DNA from: Pirellulales bacterium
GTDB taxonomy: Bacteria > Planctomycetota > Planctomycetia > Pirellulales > JALHPA01
Reading direction: 5' to 3'
Assembly: GCA_033762255.1 (NCBI GenBank)
Contig: JANRLT010000029.1
Span: 124,001-188,000 of the forward strand
DNA length: 64,000 nucleotides
Shown: positions 35,664 through 46,049 of the stretch, piece by piece
Layout: the number at the start of each line of letters is the position of its first letter
Numbering within the stretch: the first letter of the stretch is position 1
Position numbers and translations under genes: made by a program
The notes under the pieces: model-generated
What the model was told of the DNA's origin: nothing
Database searches by the model: none
Seen by the model: only the letters and a program-made list of their open reading frames with translations

Positions 35664-37016
35664 TTAGTACCGCGGTGGAGGAGCTTGATCACCACGGGGC
35701 AACGGACGTAAAGCCTGGATTGCTTCGGGTGTCGAGCCATAACCTGGCAGCAACCCCGGCTCTTCCTGATAACTGACCATTTTTACCCGGTCATCACGCC
35801 GTTGCGTGGACGTGCCATCTTGTTGCGATAGCGGAAACATCGGCGGTTGTTCCATGCTTGCTCCCAATCCCCGATACGCTGACGGAGCCTGTCCGTTGGT
35901 CCCCGCCGGAGGGCTGATCGTCCCCGGCTGCACATACCCCGGCTGCGTGGCGCCCGGCTGTTGAGTCGCGGGATAAACCACATTGCCACTCGTGTTCGGC
36001 GAGCCCCCGTAGGTCGAGGGATAACTGGTCACCGGCGTGTATTGCGGCTGCTGGGCCGTATATTGCGGCTGCTGGGCCGTGTATTCCGGTCCCCGGGTCG
36101 TGGGCGTGGCGGCCCAGGATTGCGCGGGAGGAGTCATGGATTGGCCATTTGCCGCTGGAAAGTACGGGGGAACGCCATAGGGACTGGCGGCTACCGCGGG
36201 GGGCTGATTTTGGGGAATGTTGGCCTGCATTGGCTGACCCGGCTGTCCCGCGACGGGGGCATGCTCTTGCAACCAGTTCCGGGCGGCTACCATTTGCGGA
36301 TCAATCTGCACCGCCTGCGCCATCGCCTGGGTAGCGGCCGCGGTTTGATTATTCTTATGCAGTAAGATCGCCAAGTTGTATTGCGCCACCGCCGGAGAGT
36401 GCGCCTTGGTCAGTTGATTTAACGCGTCCTGGGGTCGATTTTGGGCGGCGTAAACCGTGGCCAGGTTATTGCGGTACAACACCTTGCCAGGTTGCAAATC
36501 CACCGCTTTTTCCAGCTTGACGGTCGCTTCGCTCAATTTCCCTTGGCGGGCCAGGCACAGGCCCAAATCATTGTACGCCCGCGCTTCCTTGGGCTTTTTG
36601 GCAATGGCTTGTTCGTACAGCTTGATGGCCTTGGCCGGGTTGCCGGCCCGTTCCTCGAAGTGGGCGTATTTGACGAGAATTTGGGTATCCTGGGGGTTGG
36701 CCTTTTGGGCTTGTTCATATTTTGCTCGAGCGGCGTCGGAATCCCCTTTTTTCTCTAATATTTCGGCCATGACCAGATACGGTTCGGGGCCGGGCTTGTT
36801 GTTATATTTGAGGGCCAAGGTGTCCAAATCGGCGGGCGTTTGGACATCATAGGAGATTTCGCTTTTGGCGGGGGGAGGCGCGGTGGATGACCAGTTCCAC
36901 CAGCTTTTGGTGGTGGCGGTGTCCGTCGAAGAGGCCGTTTTGGCCGGGGTGCTACAGCCGCCCAGGCAGCTTGCGCCTAGTAGCAAAACAGCAAATGAAA
37001 GCCAAGATCTGCGCAT
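35664..37016 (-). CDS. TPR-repeat lipoprotein with Pro/Gln-rich tail
   Basis: 450 residues. Signal peptide with lipobox LGGCS (Cys about residue 21), so it is probably anchored to a membrane. Residues about 75-245 carry four to five tetratricopeptide repeats (for example AARAKYEQAQKANPQDTQIL, and AIKLYEQAIAKKPKEARAYN), a protein-protein interaction fold. The last 200 residues are Pro, Gln, Tyr and Gly-rich with a tandem YTAQQPQ repeat. TPR lipoproteins act as assembly scaffolds in secretion and polysaccharide systems. It converges on the ATPase operon, so a shared pathway is possible but not shown. Confidence 0.75.
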   Translation of the reverse strand: MRRSWLSFAVLLLGASCLGGCSTPAKTASSTDTATTKSWWNWSSTAPPPAKSEISYDVQTPADLDTLALKYNNKPGPEPYLVMAEILEKKGDSDAARAKYEQAQKANPQDTQILVKYAHFEERAGNPAKAIKLYEQAIAKKPKEARAYNDLGLCLARQGKLSEATVKLEKAVDLQPGKVLYRNNLATVYAAQNRPQDALNQLTKAHSPAVAQYNLAILLHKNNQTAAATQAMAQAVQIDPQMVAARNWLQEHAPVAGQPGQPMQANIPQNQPPAVAASPYGVPPYFPAANGQSMTPPAQSWAATPTTRGPEYTAQQPQYTAQQPQYTPVTSYPSTYGGSPNTSGNVVYPATQQPGATQPGYVQPGTISPPAGTNGQAPSAYRGLGASMEQPPMFPLSQQDGTSTQRRDDRVKMVSYQEEPGLLPGYGSTPEAIQALRPLPRGDQAPPPRY

Positions 37017-37298
37017 GACAAACCTCCTTGTCGCGGGCGGTGATCATCCTTGATCGCCGGAACACCAGCCATGGCTGGCAACACATTTCTACAACAGCGC
37101 GAGGGAACGGGTAAAAAGGGGTTCCCATCCTGGCCCGCCGTCCGCGGAATACCCCGTCTACGCAAGGTCCGCTTTTTTCCTCATCGGCAGAACGCCCCGC
37201 CCGCCTAAAATCCAAATTCACGGCAAATTCCACCCAACCGGCGCCGCTAGCAGCGTTTTACCGTATGATGGCGGTGATCCAGGCTTACGGCTGGCCGG

Positions 37299-37862
37299 TT
37301 ATTGACCGCTACCGCTATCGCTTTCACCACTGGTTGATTCCGGCAACCGCGGCACCGGCATGCTGGCGTATAACTTGCGATTAACCGCGTCCACGTATTC
37401 CGCCGACCATCCTTCGCTAGGCATGTTCGAAACAACCACCTCGGGCAGCGGTCCATCCGTCACCATGCCCGCCACCGCGGTCTGCACGGCATCAACGCGG
37501 GTTTTGGTGAGGGCTTCGCTGGCGTTGCGCTCCACAAAGACCGTGCGATATTGCGGCGGGGTCTGGGTAAGGATATAGCGGACTTTCATCTGGCCTGTGG
37601 TGGAGAGCTTTTGATTGTTATCAAAATGCTGATCCCCCAGCAGGCATTGTCGTTCCCAGCCAGCGTTGGCAAAGACCTGCAGGTTTTGCGGTACGGTCTG
37701 CCGATCCGCCGCGGCAAAGGGCTGCGGCCAGTAGTTATTGCGGTGCCAACTGGTTTTTACATCGCCAAAAAAGCTATAACCACTAGGCCAGGCGGCAAAG
37801 CCAATACTGGCGGACGACAATAAGGCCCCGACCAACAAGCCGCGACAAAGTAAACGGGTCAT
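37299..37862 (-). CDS. Conserved planctomycete secreted protein
   Basis: 187 residues with a signal peptide ending near GFAAW (about residue 24). Motifs include NYWPQPFAAADRQTV, NAGWERQCLLGDQHFD and VRYILTQTPPQYRTVFVER, a pattern I recognise as shared among planctomycete exported proteins of unknown function. The C-terminal region repeats Ser/Gly. No enzyme motif. It is 280 bases upstream of, and co-directional with, the TPR lipoprotein gene. Confidence 0.6.
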   Translation of the reverse strand: MTRLLCRGLLVGALLSSASIGFAAWPSGYSFFGDVKTSWHRNNYWPQPFAAADRQTVPQNLQVFANAGWERQCLLGDQHFDNNQKLSTTGQMKVRYILTQTPPQYRTVFVERNASEALTKTRVDAVQTAVAGMVTDGPLPEVVVSNMPSEGWSAEYVDAVNRKLYASMPVPRLPESTSGESDSGSGQ

Positions 37863-38283
37863 GGTCAGTTCCTTTTTGGAGGGGGAAGGGGGATCGTCCG
37901 TGGATTAAGCACAATTACGGCCAGGATGCCAAACCACCCACGCCCTGACTGCTAGCTTGACAGGATACAGGACAGTGGGCGGTTAGACCCGGCACGCTAT
38001 TCCCGCTGGCCACAAATGCGCGACGGGGAATAGCGGATGTTGCGTATCACAACTATCATCGGCCTGGATTTTAGCCCATCTGTGGCCCCTCCACCCCGTG
38101 CGGCGCAGTTGATACAACCGGCACACCTTGCCACAATGTCGATGTTGTCCCTGATTGCGGGCGGGCCACACTAATCTACCTGAGTGTAGCAGTCTGTTGA
38201 AAAGCAAATGAATTACCCATCCACACTGCTAACTGTTAAATTCCTCGTGTTGTTCGCAGAGTTTTCATAACTCAAACAAATGT

Positions 38284-38390
38284 GGGCCAAAGGCGCGACC
38301 TATCCCAGCCTAGGGCCAGCGCAGCGTCGCCCTAGGTAAAAGGAAAGAATTAAATGGAAGGGCCAAAGGCCCGATTTATGATTCGGATTG
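38284..38390 (+). repeat. Dispersed palindromic repeat, family A, copy 1
   Basis: Three hairpins in a row: gggccaaaggc(g/c)c, a central cctagggc ... gccctagg stem, and gggccaaaggccc. Copies 2 and 3 lie at 41430-41575 and, reversed, 48205-48348. The rest of the 37863-38784 gap holds a short family B piece near 38608-38632 and no gene. Confidence 0.8.
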
Positions 38391-38784
38391 CAAGTAGCCC
38401 AGGGGTCGGGAGTGGCTGGAGCTAACGGCTTTCAATCGCCACTCACCATCCCACGCCAGGCACTCCCGTCCCCTTCAATATGGCGCAGGGGGACGGGAGT
38501 CTTCCGCGAACAGCCTCGTTTGCTAAATGCGCTCTCACCGCGTCAGAATCCCGACCCCGTGGTCATACAAACACCTTGGGTTTAGGACTGAAGCCCAAAC
38601 GACGTCCATCAGTGCTCATCCGTGGCTAAGAATTTGCTCAGTATAACACGCATATAAACCTTTCGTCTTGCGAATCTTTGTCCCAAACTTGCGATCTGTT
38701 GTTAAGACTTGATTCCCCGGCTGTCGCTTGTCACATTGTCTATTCAGGGAACGAGCTTTCTAACCACACCTGATCGGGGGTTTT

Positions 38785-41109
38785 ATGCGTTTTAGTTGCT
38801 GGACTGGGAAATACTTTAATCACAGCAGTACCCTATTAGCGGTTGCGATGACCACCGCGGTCCTGTATTCCATGCAGGCGCACGCCGTCGATTGGCATCC
38901 GGCCAAAGGACCACTTATGACACGCTGGGCGGAGCAGGTCTCCGCAAAGGCGCCGCTGCCCGAATATCCCCGCCCCCAGTTGGTGCGCGAGCGCTGGCAA
39001 AACCTGAACGGCCTGTGGGAGTACGCCATCCTCCCCCGCGCGGCGGTAATCAATGCCGAGCAATTTCCCAAAGCGTATGCCGGGCAAATCCTCGTTCCGT
39101 TTCCCATCGAGTCCGCGCTCAGCGGCGTCATGAAAAGCGTACAACCGGATCAGTCGTTATGGTACCGCCGCTCATTTACTATCCCTGAGAAATGGCGAAC
39201 CGATAATCAGCGATTGCTCTTGCATTTTGGCGCGGTGGACTGGCATGCGGTCATTTTTGTAAATGGCCACCAGGCGGGGGAGCATCGGGGCGGTTTCAAT
39301 AGCTTTTCTTTTGATATTACGCCATTACTAAAGCCCACTGGCGAAAACGAACTGGTGGTTGTCGTGACCGACCCCACCGATTCGACCTGGATTCCCCGGG
39401 GCAAACAAGTCCTCAAGCCTGGCGGCATCTTTTACACCGCGGTTACCGGCATTTGGCAAACGGTCTGGCTGGAGCCAGTCCCTCCCCACGCGTTGGATAA
39501 ACTGGTCCTCACTCCGGATATCGATGCCGGGACGCTAGAGATCCGCACGCTCGGCAGTACGCCTTTTGAAAATAAACAGACACGGGTTAAGGTGTATGCC
39601 GGTAATCAACTCGCTGGTACCGCGACCGCCAAGAATGGCGAGCCGCTACTGGTAAAAATCGCCAATCCCCAATTATGGTCACCCGACCAACCATTTTTGT
39701 ACGATGTGGTGGTGACCCTGCATGATGCCGCCACTGGCCAGCAACTAGACGAGGTCCGCTCTTATGCCGGCATGCGTAAAGTCCACGTCGCTCCCGACCA
39801 GCATGGGATCAACCGCATTTTCCTTAACAACACGCCCCTCTTTCAATACGGTCCCCTGGATCAAGGCTGGTGGCCGGACGGACTATACACCGCCCCAACC
39901 GACGAGGCTCTCAAATATGACATCGAAATCACCAAAAAGTACGCCATGAACATGTGCCGCAAGCATGTCAAGGTCGAACCGGCCCGCTGGTATTATTGGT
40001 GTGACAAGCTGGGCCTGTTGGTCTGGCAGGATATGCCCAGCGGCGATAAATCGATCGGCCCGAATGATCCCGATATCGAACGTTCGGTCGAGTCAGAGCA
40101 AAACTTCCGCCAGGAATGGTCCGGGATTATCGACCAACTGCGCAACCACCCCAGCATTGTGGTCTGGGTCCCCTTTAACGAAGGATGGGGCCAGTTCAAA
40201 ACTAACGAACTACTAGCCTGGACCAAATCGTTCGATCCCACCCGGCTGGTCGACGGACCCAGCGGCTGGACCGACCGCGGCGCGGGGGACCTGCACGATA
40301 TGCATAATTACCCCGGCCCCGGCATGTTCCCCATTAGCAAAAATCGTGTCTCGGTCCTGGGTGAATTTGGCGGACTAGGCCTCCCCCTCGAAAACCACGT
40401 CTGGGTGAATGATAAAGCGAATTGGGGCTACCGCAACTTTCAAACAAAAGAGGAATTAAACGCCGCGTATGAGCAACTGATCCTCAAACTACGGCCACTG
40501 GTGGCCGCCGGCCTGTCCGCCGCGGTGTACACCCAAACGACCGATGTCGAGGTGGAGGTGAACGGATTGATGACCTATGATCGGGCGGTGCTCAAGATTT
40601 CTCCCGAGCACGCGCGCTTACACAAACTGTTGTACGCCGATCCGGGGCAAACACGCACGGTCATTCCCACCAGCGAGCAAGCTCCTCAAACCTGGCGGTA
40701 CACATTCACGCCACCGGCCGAGGGCTGGGAAACAGCAAAGTTTGACGACCAGCAATGGGCCAGTGGCCCCGGAGGATTTGGCACGCAGGAAACGCCCGGC
40801 GCGGTGGTCAAGACCGAATGGAATGGCAAACAGATTTGGCTGCGGCGCGAGATAAAACTTGGCCCCGAGCCGCTTTCCGACTTATACCTGGCGATTCATC
40901 ACGACGAGGACGCCACGGTGTATTGGAACGGCCAAAAAATATGGCACGGTACTGGCTGGACCACGGGTTATACACTGGTGCCGCTAAGCGCCGAAATTGC
41001 CAAACAGTTTCAACCCGGACAAACTGGCGTGTTGGCGGTAACTTGCCAGCAAACCACGGGGGGGCAATATATCGACGTGGGCCTAGTCCAACTGCAACCG
41101 GCGAAGTAA
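38785..41109 (+). CDS. Secreted glycoside hydrolase family 2 enzyme
   Basis: 774 residues with a signal peptide ending at AHA (about residue 33). The GH2 architecture is clear: an N-terminal jelly-roll sugar-binding domain (PFPIESALSG, LWYRRSF, HFGAVDWHA, GGFNSFSFDITP), an immunoglobulin-like domain and a TIM barrel. The acid/base Glu lies in VPFNEGWGQF (about residue 466) and the nucleophile Glu in VLGEFGGLG (about 527). A further C-terminal beta domain (about 640-774) with LAIHHDEDATVYWNG is probably carbohydrate-binding. Beta-galactosidase or beta-glucuronidase-type activity is likely; specificity is unknown. Confidence 0.85.
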   Translation: MRFSCWTGKYFNHSSTLLAVAMTTAVLYSMQAHAVDWHPAKGPLMTRWAEQVSAKAPLPEYPRPQLVRERWQNLNGLWEYAILPRAAVINAEQFPKAYAGQILVPFPIESALSGVMKSVQPDQSLWYRRSFTIPEKWRTDNQRLLLHFGAVDWHAVIFVNGHQAGEHRGGFNSFSFDITPLLKPTGENELVVVVTDPTDSTWIPRGKQVLKPGGIFYTAVTGIWQTVWLEPVPPHALDKLVLTPDIDAGTLEIRTLGSTPFENKQTRVKVYAGNQLAGTATAKNGEPLLVKIANPQLWSPDQPFLYDVVVTLHDAATGQQLDEVRSYAGMRKVHVAPDQHGINRIFLNNTPLFQYGPLDQGWWPDGLYTAPTDEALKYDIEITKKYAMNMCRKHVKVEPARWYYWCDKLGLLVWQDMPSGDKSIGPNDPDIERSVESEQNFRQEWSGIIDQLRNHPSIVVWVPFNEGWGQFKTNELLAWTKSFDPTRLVDGPSGWTDRGAGDLHDMHNYPGPGMFPISKNRVSVLGEFGGLGLPLENHVWVNDKANWGYRNFQTKEELNAAYEQLILKLRPLVAAGLSAAVYTQTTDVEVEVNGLMTYDRAVLKISPEHARLHKLLYADPGQTRTVIPTSEQAPQTWRYTFTPPAEGWETAKFDDQQWASGPGGFGTQETPGAVVKTEWNGKQIWLRREIKLGPEPLSDLYLAIHHDEDATVYWNGQKIWHGTGWTTGYTLVPLSAEIAKQFQPGQTGVLAVTCQQTTGGQYIDVGLVQLQPAK

Positions 41110-41214
41110 CGAGTAGCCGTGTAGAGCGGAACGCATTCCGCCATGTTGGATTGCATTTTATCACGGAGCCACGGAGGGAATTACCGAGGGGCACGGAGAA
41201 GAATCATTGATCTG

Positions 41215-41325
41215 CAACCTCAGATTTGCAATCTCAAATCCGTGAAAATCCGTGGCCAAGAATCTCTTGGCCACAAATTTCTTTTTTTTGCCACGGATTA
41301 TCACTGATCGAACACGGAAAACGTA
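41215..41325 (+). repeat. Dispersed repeat, family B, copy 3
   Basis: Contains atccgtgaaaatccgtggcc, the palindrome tggccaagaatctcttggcca, and tgccacggattatcactgat. It is the clearest hairpin of this family in the window. Confidence 0.7.
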
Positions 41326-41429
41326 GTTGGCATCCCAACATCTCTGTATTACTTACCTTACAATTCATCGAAGGGTGCAAAGATTTTCGTTGGTGAATTT
41401 CTTGCGGGACATAGGCGTTTAATTCTTGC

Positions 41430-41575
41430 GGGCCAAAGGCCCGACCTATCCCAGCCTAGGGCAAGCGCAGCGTCGCCCTAGGTTTATGGGATGAAATTTA
41501 GGGAAGGGCCAACGGCCCAATTCATCCGCTTCGACCAAAGATTCAACAGTCTCTTGGGTAACGGGCTGAAGCCCG
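41430..41575 (+). repeat. Dispersed palindromic repeat, family A, copy 2
   Basis: gggccaaaggccc, a central cctagggc...gccctagg stem and gggccaacggccc, then a conserved extension (attcatccgctt, gattcaacagtc) and a cgggctgaagcccg palindrome. The extension matches copy 3 at 48205-48240 in reverse. Confidence 0.8.
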
Positions 41576-41626
41576 AACTAAGAATATCTCTGTGAATACT
41601 GCCGTCTCTCCGCGACTGCGTGGCTA

Positions 41627-41668
41627 TTAAAAAAATAGACGAGGGCAAAAGCCAGTTTTGCCCCCGTC
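41627..41668 (-). terminator. Rho-independent terminator of the deoxyhypusine-synthase-like gene
   Basis: Stem 41638-41650 with 41656-41668 (12 of 13 pairs, one A-C mismatch), loop gccag. Read on the reverse strand it is followed by a run of seven T (from the A-run at 41629-41635). Confidence 0.85.
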
Positions 41669-41716
41669 AGCTCTCTTTTCACTTTTCACTACCCACTAAA
41701 TACTTTCCACCACCTA

Positions 41717-42787
41717 CTAGCCGCTCACCACCTTCATGGCCACCGGTTCCCACAGCTTGCTAAACTGCTTGGCTTGGCGGTTTTTCCAGGCCCCTTGGTG
41801 GTAGGCATAGCCTGCCAGCAGCGGCAGGGCCAGGGTCGCTTCGCTATAGATCATCTGTTCGTAGGTGGTGTCCACCTTGCCCCAACTACTCGCTTCCTTC
41901 AGCGTGCTGCTGGACAAAGCGCCGTCCCGCACGTCCGCCACGGTGATCTGCACCGCGTATTTGTGCATGTCGGCCTGCTCGCCTAGAATGTCCGCCGCCA
42001 CCACGATATCCTGGGTGTAATTCTTGGGCACGCCGCCACCCAGCATGAGGATGCCGGTGGTGGGACATTTGATTTTAATTTGGGTCAGTTCATAAAAATC
42101 CTGGGCGGCGTCGATGGAAATGCGGGGCTGGTTGCCGCGACCCTGAATATGCGCGACCAAGCCAAACCCGGCCGAGCAGTCGGCAAAGGCGGGGCAAAAG
42201 ATCGGCACTTCGTTTTCGTAAGCGGCCAGGACGATCGATTCACGGCTTTTGGCGTGATCCTCCAGGTAGGAACCCATCGCCTGAATAAACTCGCGGCTGG
42301 AATAGGGCCGCGGGGGGAGTTCGTCGGCGATAATCCGCGTGGTGTCGTCGCAGATGCGCAGTTCGTCCTCGTCAATGAACGTGTCATAGATCCGGTCGAT
42401 ATGCAGATCGCGCAGGTGGTGGTCGTCCAGGCCCGCCTTGAACCGATCCTCGGCAATGTAATGCCGAAAGCCGAGCGCTTCAAAAAAGTCCTGATCGACG
42501 ATATTGGCGCCAGTACTGACAATGGCGTCCACCATGCGGTTGCGGACCAGATCGACAAAGACTTGCTTTAGTCCCGCGCTGACCAGCGATCCCGCCAGAC
42601 ATAGGATAATGCCGCAGTCCCGGTCGCGCAGCATCATGTCGTAAATCTCGGCCCCGCGGGCCAGATCACGGGCACTATAGGCCATTTGCTTCATCGCCGT
42701 GACCAGGGGGACGACATTGTGCTGTTTAATGTCGACATGTTCGATCGTCTGGGAAAGCAATTGTTCCTTGGAATATGGTGATGTCAT
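41717..42787 (-). CDS. Deoxyhypusine synthase-family protein
   Basis: 356 residues from the ATG at 42787; the frame is open to an ATG at 42946, but that extension is Pro-rich and unlike the family. Landmarks include IILCLAGSLVSAG, VDAIVSTGANIVDQDF, FCPAFADCS, and GGGVPKNYTQD with the lysine that in eukaryotic enzymes forms the aminobutyl intermediate. Family members use NAD and spermidine to make deoxyhypusine or homospermidine. Bacteria lack eIF5A, so polyamine (homospermidine-type) synthesis is the likelier role. A strong terminator follows. Confidence 0.85.
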   Translation of the reverse strand: MTSPYSKEQLLSQTIEHVDIKQHNVVPLVTAMKQMAYSARDLARGAEIYDMMLRDRDCGIILCLAGSLVSAGLKQVFVDLVRNRMVDAIVSTGANIVDQDFFEALGFRHYIAEDRFKAGLDDHHLRDLHIDRIYDTFIDEDELRICDDTTRIIADELPPRPYSSREFIQAMGSYLEDHAKSRESIVLAAYENEVPIFCPAFADCSAGFGLVAHIQGRGNQPRISIDAAQDFYELTQIKIKCPTTGILMLGGGVPKNYTQDIVVAADILGEQADMHKYAVQITVADVRDGALSSSTLKEASSWGKVDTTYEQMIYSEATLALPLLAGYAYHQGAWKNRQAKQFSKLWEPVAMKVVSG

Positions 42788-43205
42788 CGCGGGGGCCTCC
42801 TGGCTGGCGGTGGGGGGGACGGGTGATTTTTTTGGTGGACGGGGGGGAATGGGATAGGGAAGCTGCGCGGCGGGAATGGCTGTTTCGGTGATGATACCGC
42901 CAAAATGGACTTGCCCGGGTACTAAACCGTTTGCAACTGGTTCCATGGTTACAACTTGTTGGTGATTGTAACAAAATTGTACTACTTTTCGAGTCGCTCT
43001 CGCCAGTTAACATTTCTGACACAGGTTCACTAACTAAAAAGCCCTCGGCCAATGCCCGGAGAGCGTGCGTTGCCAACCACACGCTGTCCGGGTCATCCGC
43101 CGTGGCAAACGGTAATTTTTTCTAATTGTCACGAACATTGAATACGTCCATCAAGCGAGTTCGTTCGCGCGTGCCAAAGATTTGGCAAAATTTTTAGCCG
43201 GGGGA

Positions 43206-43234
43206 TTGACAAAGTCGTCCAATTAGTGTACATT
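43206..43234 (+). promoter_or_regulatory. Sigma-70-type promoter
   Basis: TTGACA at 43206-43211, a 17-base spacer and TACATT at 43229-43234; a TATAAT lies just after, at 43237. It is about 50 bases before the XRE regulator start at 43285. Confidence 0.6.
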
Positions 43235-43284
43235 TGTATAATTCCGCCGCATCTGCCACGTTTTTTAGCCATTGTCACCGCACG

Positions 43285-43851
43285 ATGAGTGATGCCACCG
43301 TTCCCGCCGCGCCGGACTTTGCCACCAACCTGCGGCGGTTGATGACCCGCCAGGGCTGGTCGCTGGCGGAATTGATCCTGGCCTCGGGCCTGAACGAGCG
43401 AACCATTCGCGGCATCCTGAACGGCAGTAATAAACCGCACCACCGCACGCTACAACGCCTGGCGGAGACGCTGGGCGTCCCCAGTGACGAGCTATACCAG
43501 CACCCAGCGGTGGTGGCGCACCGGTTGTTTGACCGCCGTAGCAACCCCGTGGTAGAGGAGGTGGTGGGTGCCCGGCCCGATCTCTTTGCCAATTGGACAG
43601 AAGGGGATTTTGATAATCTTTATAGCCGCTTTGGGGCGGGGGGCGCGCTCACGCGGGAGGGGACGCTCGCCGCCGCCGCCGCCATCAACCGCCAACGGGG
43701 CATTCTGGACCAGGTGGCCCTCATTTTAGAAACGCGCGAGGCGGACGTGCTGATCCCGTTGGTGCGCATTTTGTACCAGCGCGTCTGCGTGGTGGCGGAG
43801 GAGGCGGGGGCGGAAGTCGGCGGAGAAAGTAGTATGGACTTTAGTCCGTAA
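43285..43851 (+). CDS. XRE-family transcriptional regulator
   Basis: 188 residues from ATG 43285. A helix-turn-helix domain occupies about residues 10-70: NLRRLMTRQGWSLAELILASGLNERTIRGILNG, followed by HHRTLQRLAETLGVPSDEL. The C-terminal half (NWTEGDFDNLYSRFGAGGALT, RQRGILDQVALILET) is helical and of unknown role, perhaps dimerisation or ligand sensing. The helix-turn-helix has the spacing of Cro/CI repressors. Preceded by a strong promoter, it may autoregulate. It has no co-directional partner downstream. Confidence 0.8.
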   Translation: MSDATVPAAPDFATNLRRLMTRQGWSLAELILASGLNERTIRGILNGSNKPHHRTLQRLAETLGVPSDELYQHPAVVAHRLFDRRSNPVVEEVVGARPDLFANWTEGDFDNLYSRFGAGGALTREGTLAAAAAINRQRGILDQVALILETREADVLIPLVRILYQRVCVVAEEAGAEVGGESSMDFSP

Positions 43852-44723
43852 CTGCGGGTTTGGGATAGCGAGTGGCGAGACGGGACGCGGAAGAGAAGAG
43901 TCGGGGAAGAGGTTGCAAAAAAGTAAGGTATAGTTTATTAAAGTAGTTGATATTGGTCATTCTAGACACTAAAATATTGACGCAGTCGTGATTTGAATAC
44001 TAACTTTTCATTGAGTTTGAAGCCATGTTACAACAATCTTATTTTCTGTTCCTTTTCATACGAATTTCGATCACAGTCAAATTATTACTGTCTCTACAGG
44101 TTGCTGCATGGACTCAGGACATAGAACCGCCTTTACTTGCTTCCATCGTGGTTGAACCAGCGACAATCGATATCACAAATTCCAACCAAGCAGTTGCTTT
44201 TATATGGCAACTTACTGATAACTTATCTGGATTGCCAGGCCCTTTCAATTCAAGTCCCACACAAATAAGGCTTAGAAGCCCATCGGGCAATCAGTTTGTT
44301 ACCTCGGTTCTAAGTCCAAGTGAATTGATATCCGGTACCCTATTGGACGGTACGTTTCGTGATACGGTGAACTTTCCTCGCTACAGTGAAAGTGGTGTGT
44401 GGCAACCAGAATATGTTCTTTTAGTGGATAACGTTGGCAATAGCAAGAATTTTAACAAAAGTGAGCTTGCAGTTTTAGGCATTAATCCAAGTGTAGTCGT
44501 GAGTGGCCTCTCTGATTTGATCCCGCCAACTCTTACGGCGATAACTAGAGATCAAATCACCATAGACATAACAGAATCTAGCCGCGCAGTAACTTTTACA
44601 TGGAAAGTTTTTGATGATCTTTCTGGATTACCTGGACCTTCTGGTTCAAGTCCAACTCAGATGCGACTACGAAGCCCATCAGGGAATCAATTTGTGACTT
44701 CGGTTCTTAGTCAAAACGACTTA

Positions 44724-46049
44724 GGGTCACACGATAAATAAGTTCCAGGAATGGATGAGAGTTGCTAAACTGTAAGCTGTAGGGAGTTTAGCACTTTTTG
44801 GTGGGGGAACAAACATGATTTCTTATCCTGCGCGAGTTTGCGCGAAGATGAAGCTGTTTTACGAATCGCTGTCGGAGAAGGACCGTCGCCGTTATGCCGC
44901 GGTGGAAGCGGAGAAATTGGACCACGGCGGCGTTGAGTACATTGCGTCCGTGTTGGGCTGCGACCCCAAGACCATTTGGCAAGGCCAACGCGACGTGGCG
45001 GAACTGCCCAGCGACGAGGCTGCGGGCCGTGTCCGAAAAAAAGGGGGGTCGCAAACAAGCTAGCTTAAGTATTCCGGGGTTGGAGGACAATTTCGTCGCG
45101 ATCGTTTCCCAGCACACGGCTGGCGATCCGATGCAAGAAGATGTGATTTGGACGTCGTTGAGCACCGCCGAAATCGCCCGTCGGTTGGCCGAGTTGGGCA
45201 CGCCCGTCTGTCCGGAGACGGTCGGCACGCTGTTGAAGGAGTATCATTTGGGGAAGCGGCAACTGGAAAAAAGCCGCGTGATGGACGAAGACCCCGACCG
45301 CAACGAACAGTTTGAACAGATCGCCGAACTCCGCCAGGAATACGAGGATTCGCCCAACCCGATCATCAGCATGGACACTAAAAAGAAGGAATTCTTGGGG
45401 GATTTCCACCGTCCCGGCCGGGCCTATGGCAACGGCGCCAACCGCGTGTTTGATCACGATTTCAGCACGTTCGCCAAGGGGTTGGTCATTCCCCACGGCC
45501 TGTATGACCTGAAACGGAATGTCGGGCATGTGACCTTGGGCAACAGTCACGACACCAGTCAGTTCGCCACCGCCAGTTTCGCTCTGTGGTGGGGACGGCA
45601 CGGCGCGGCCGCCTATCCCGACGCCGCCTCGATCCTGCTATTATGCGACGGTGGCGGGAGCAACAATTCCCGACACCATATTTTCAAAGAGGATTTGCAA
45701 CGGCTGGTCAATCGGATCGGCATTCCGATTCGCGTGGCCCATTACCCGCCGTACTGCTCGAAGTACAACCCCATCGAGCATCGATTTTTTCCGCATGTCA
45801 CCAGAACCTGGGCCGGCTTGGCGTTTCGCACGCTGGACATCGTCACCGCCGGATTGCGGCGGGTGCGAACCGAAACCGGCTTAACCGCCACCTATGCCAT
45901 ACTCAATCGGGAATACGCGCTGCAGCGAACAGCCAGCGCGAGCTTCCGGGAAAAATCACCCATCCTGTTCGCCAAAAGACTGCCCAACTGGAATTACACT
46001 GTCATCCCGACAACAACTTGAATACGGGAAGTTATTCTTCGAGCGATCC
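44724..46049 (+). mobile_element. ISAzo13-family insertion sequence
   Basis: A 1326-bp element with imperfect terminal inverted repeats of about 23 bp (left gggtcacacgataaataagt, right end complementary ggatcgctcgaagaataact) and a 3-bp target duplication TTA (44721-44723 and 46050-46052). It carries one transposase in two frames. Its GC-rich, sharply bounded body inside an AT-rich gene shows a recent insertion. Confidence 0.9.
44815..46021 (+). CDS. ISAzo13-family transposase, in two overlapping frames
   Basis: The N-terminal part runs 44815-45063 (EKDRRRYAAVEAEKLDHGGV, ASVLGCDPKTI) and stops just after a run of seven A and six G at 45037-45049. The remainder continues one base forward in the +1 frame to 46021: QHTAGDPM, TSLSTAEIARRLAELG, SMDTKKKEFLGDF, LLLCDGGGSN, and SKYNPIEHRFF, giving the D, D and E of the DDE catalytic site. 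Either slippage on the homopolymer makes the full protein or this copy has a one-base frameshift. Translocation of the element would need the fused product. Confidence 0.85.
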
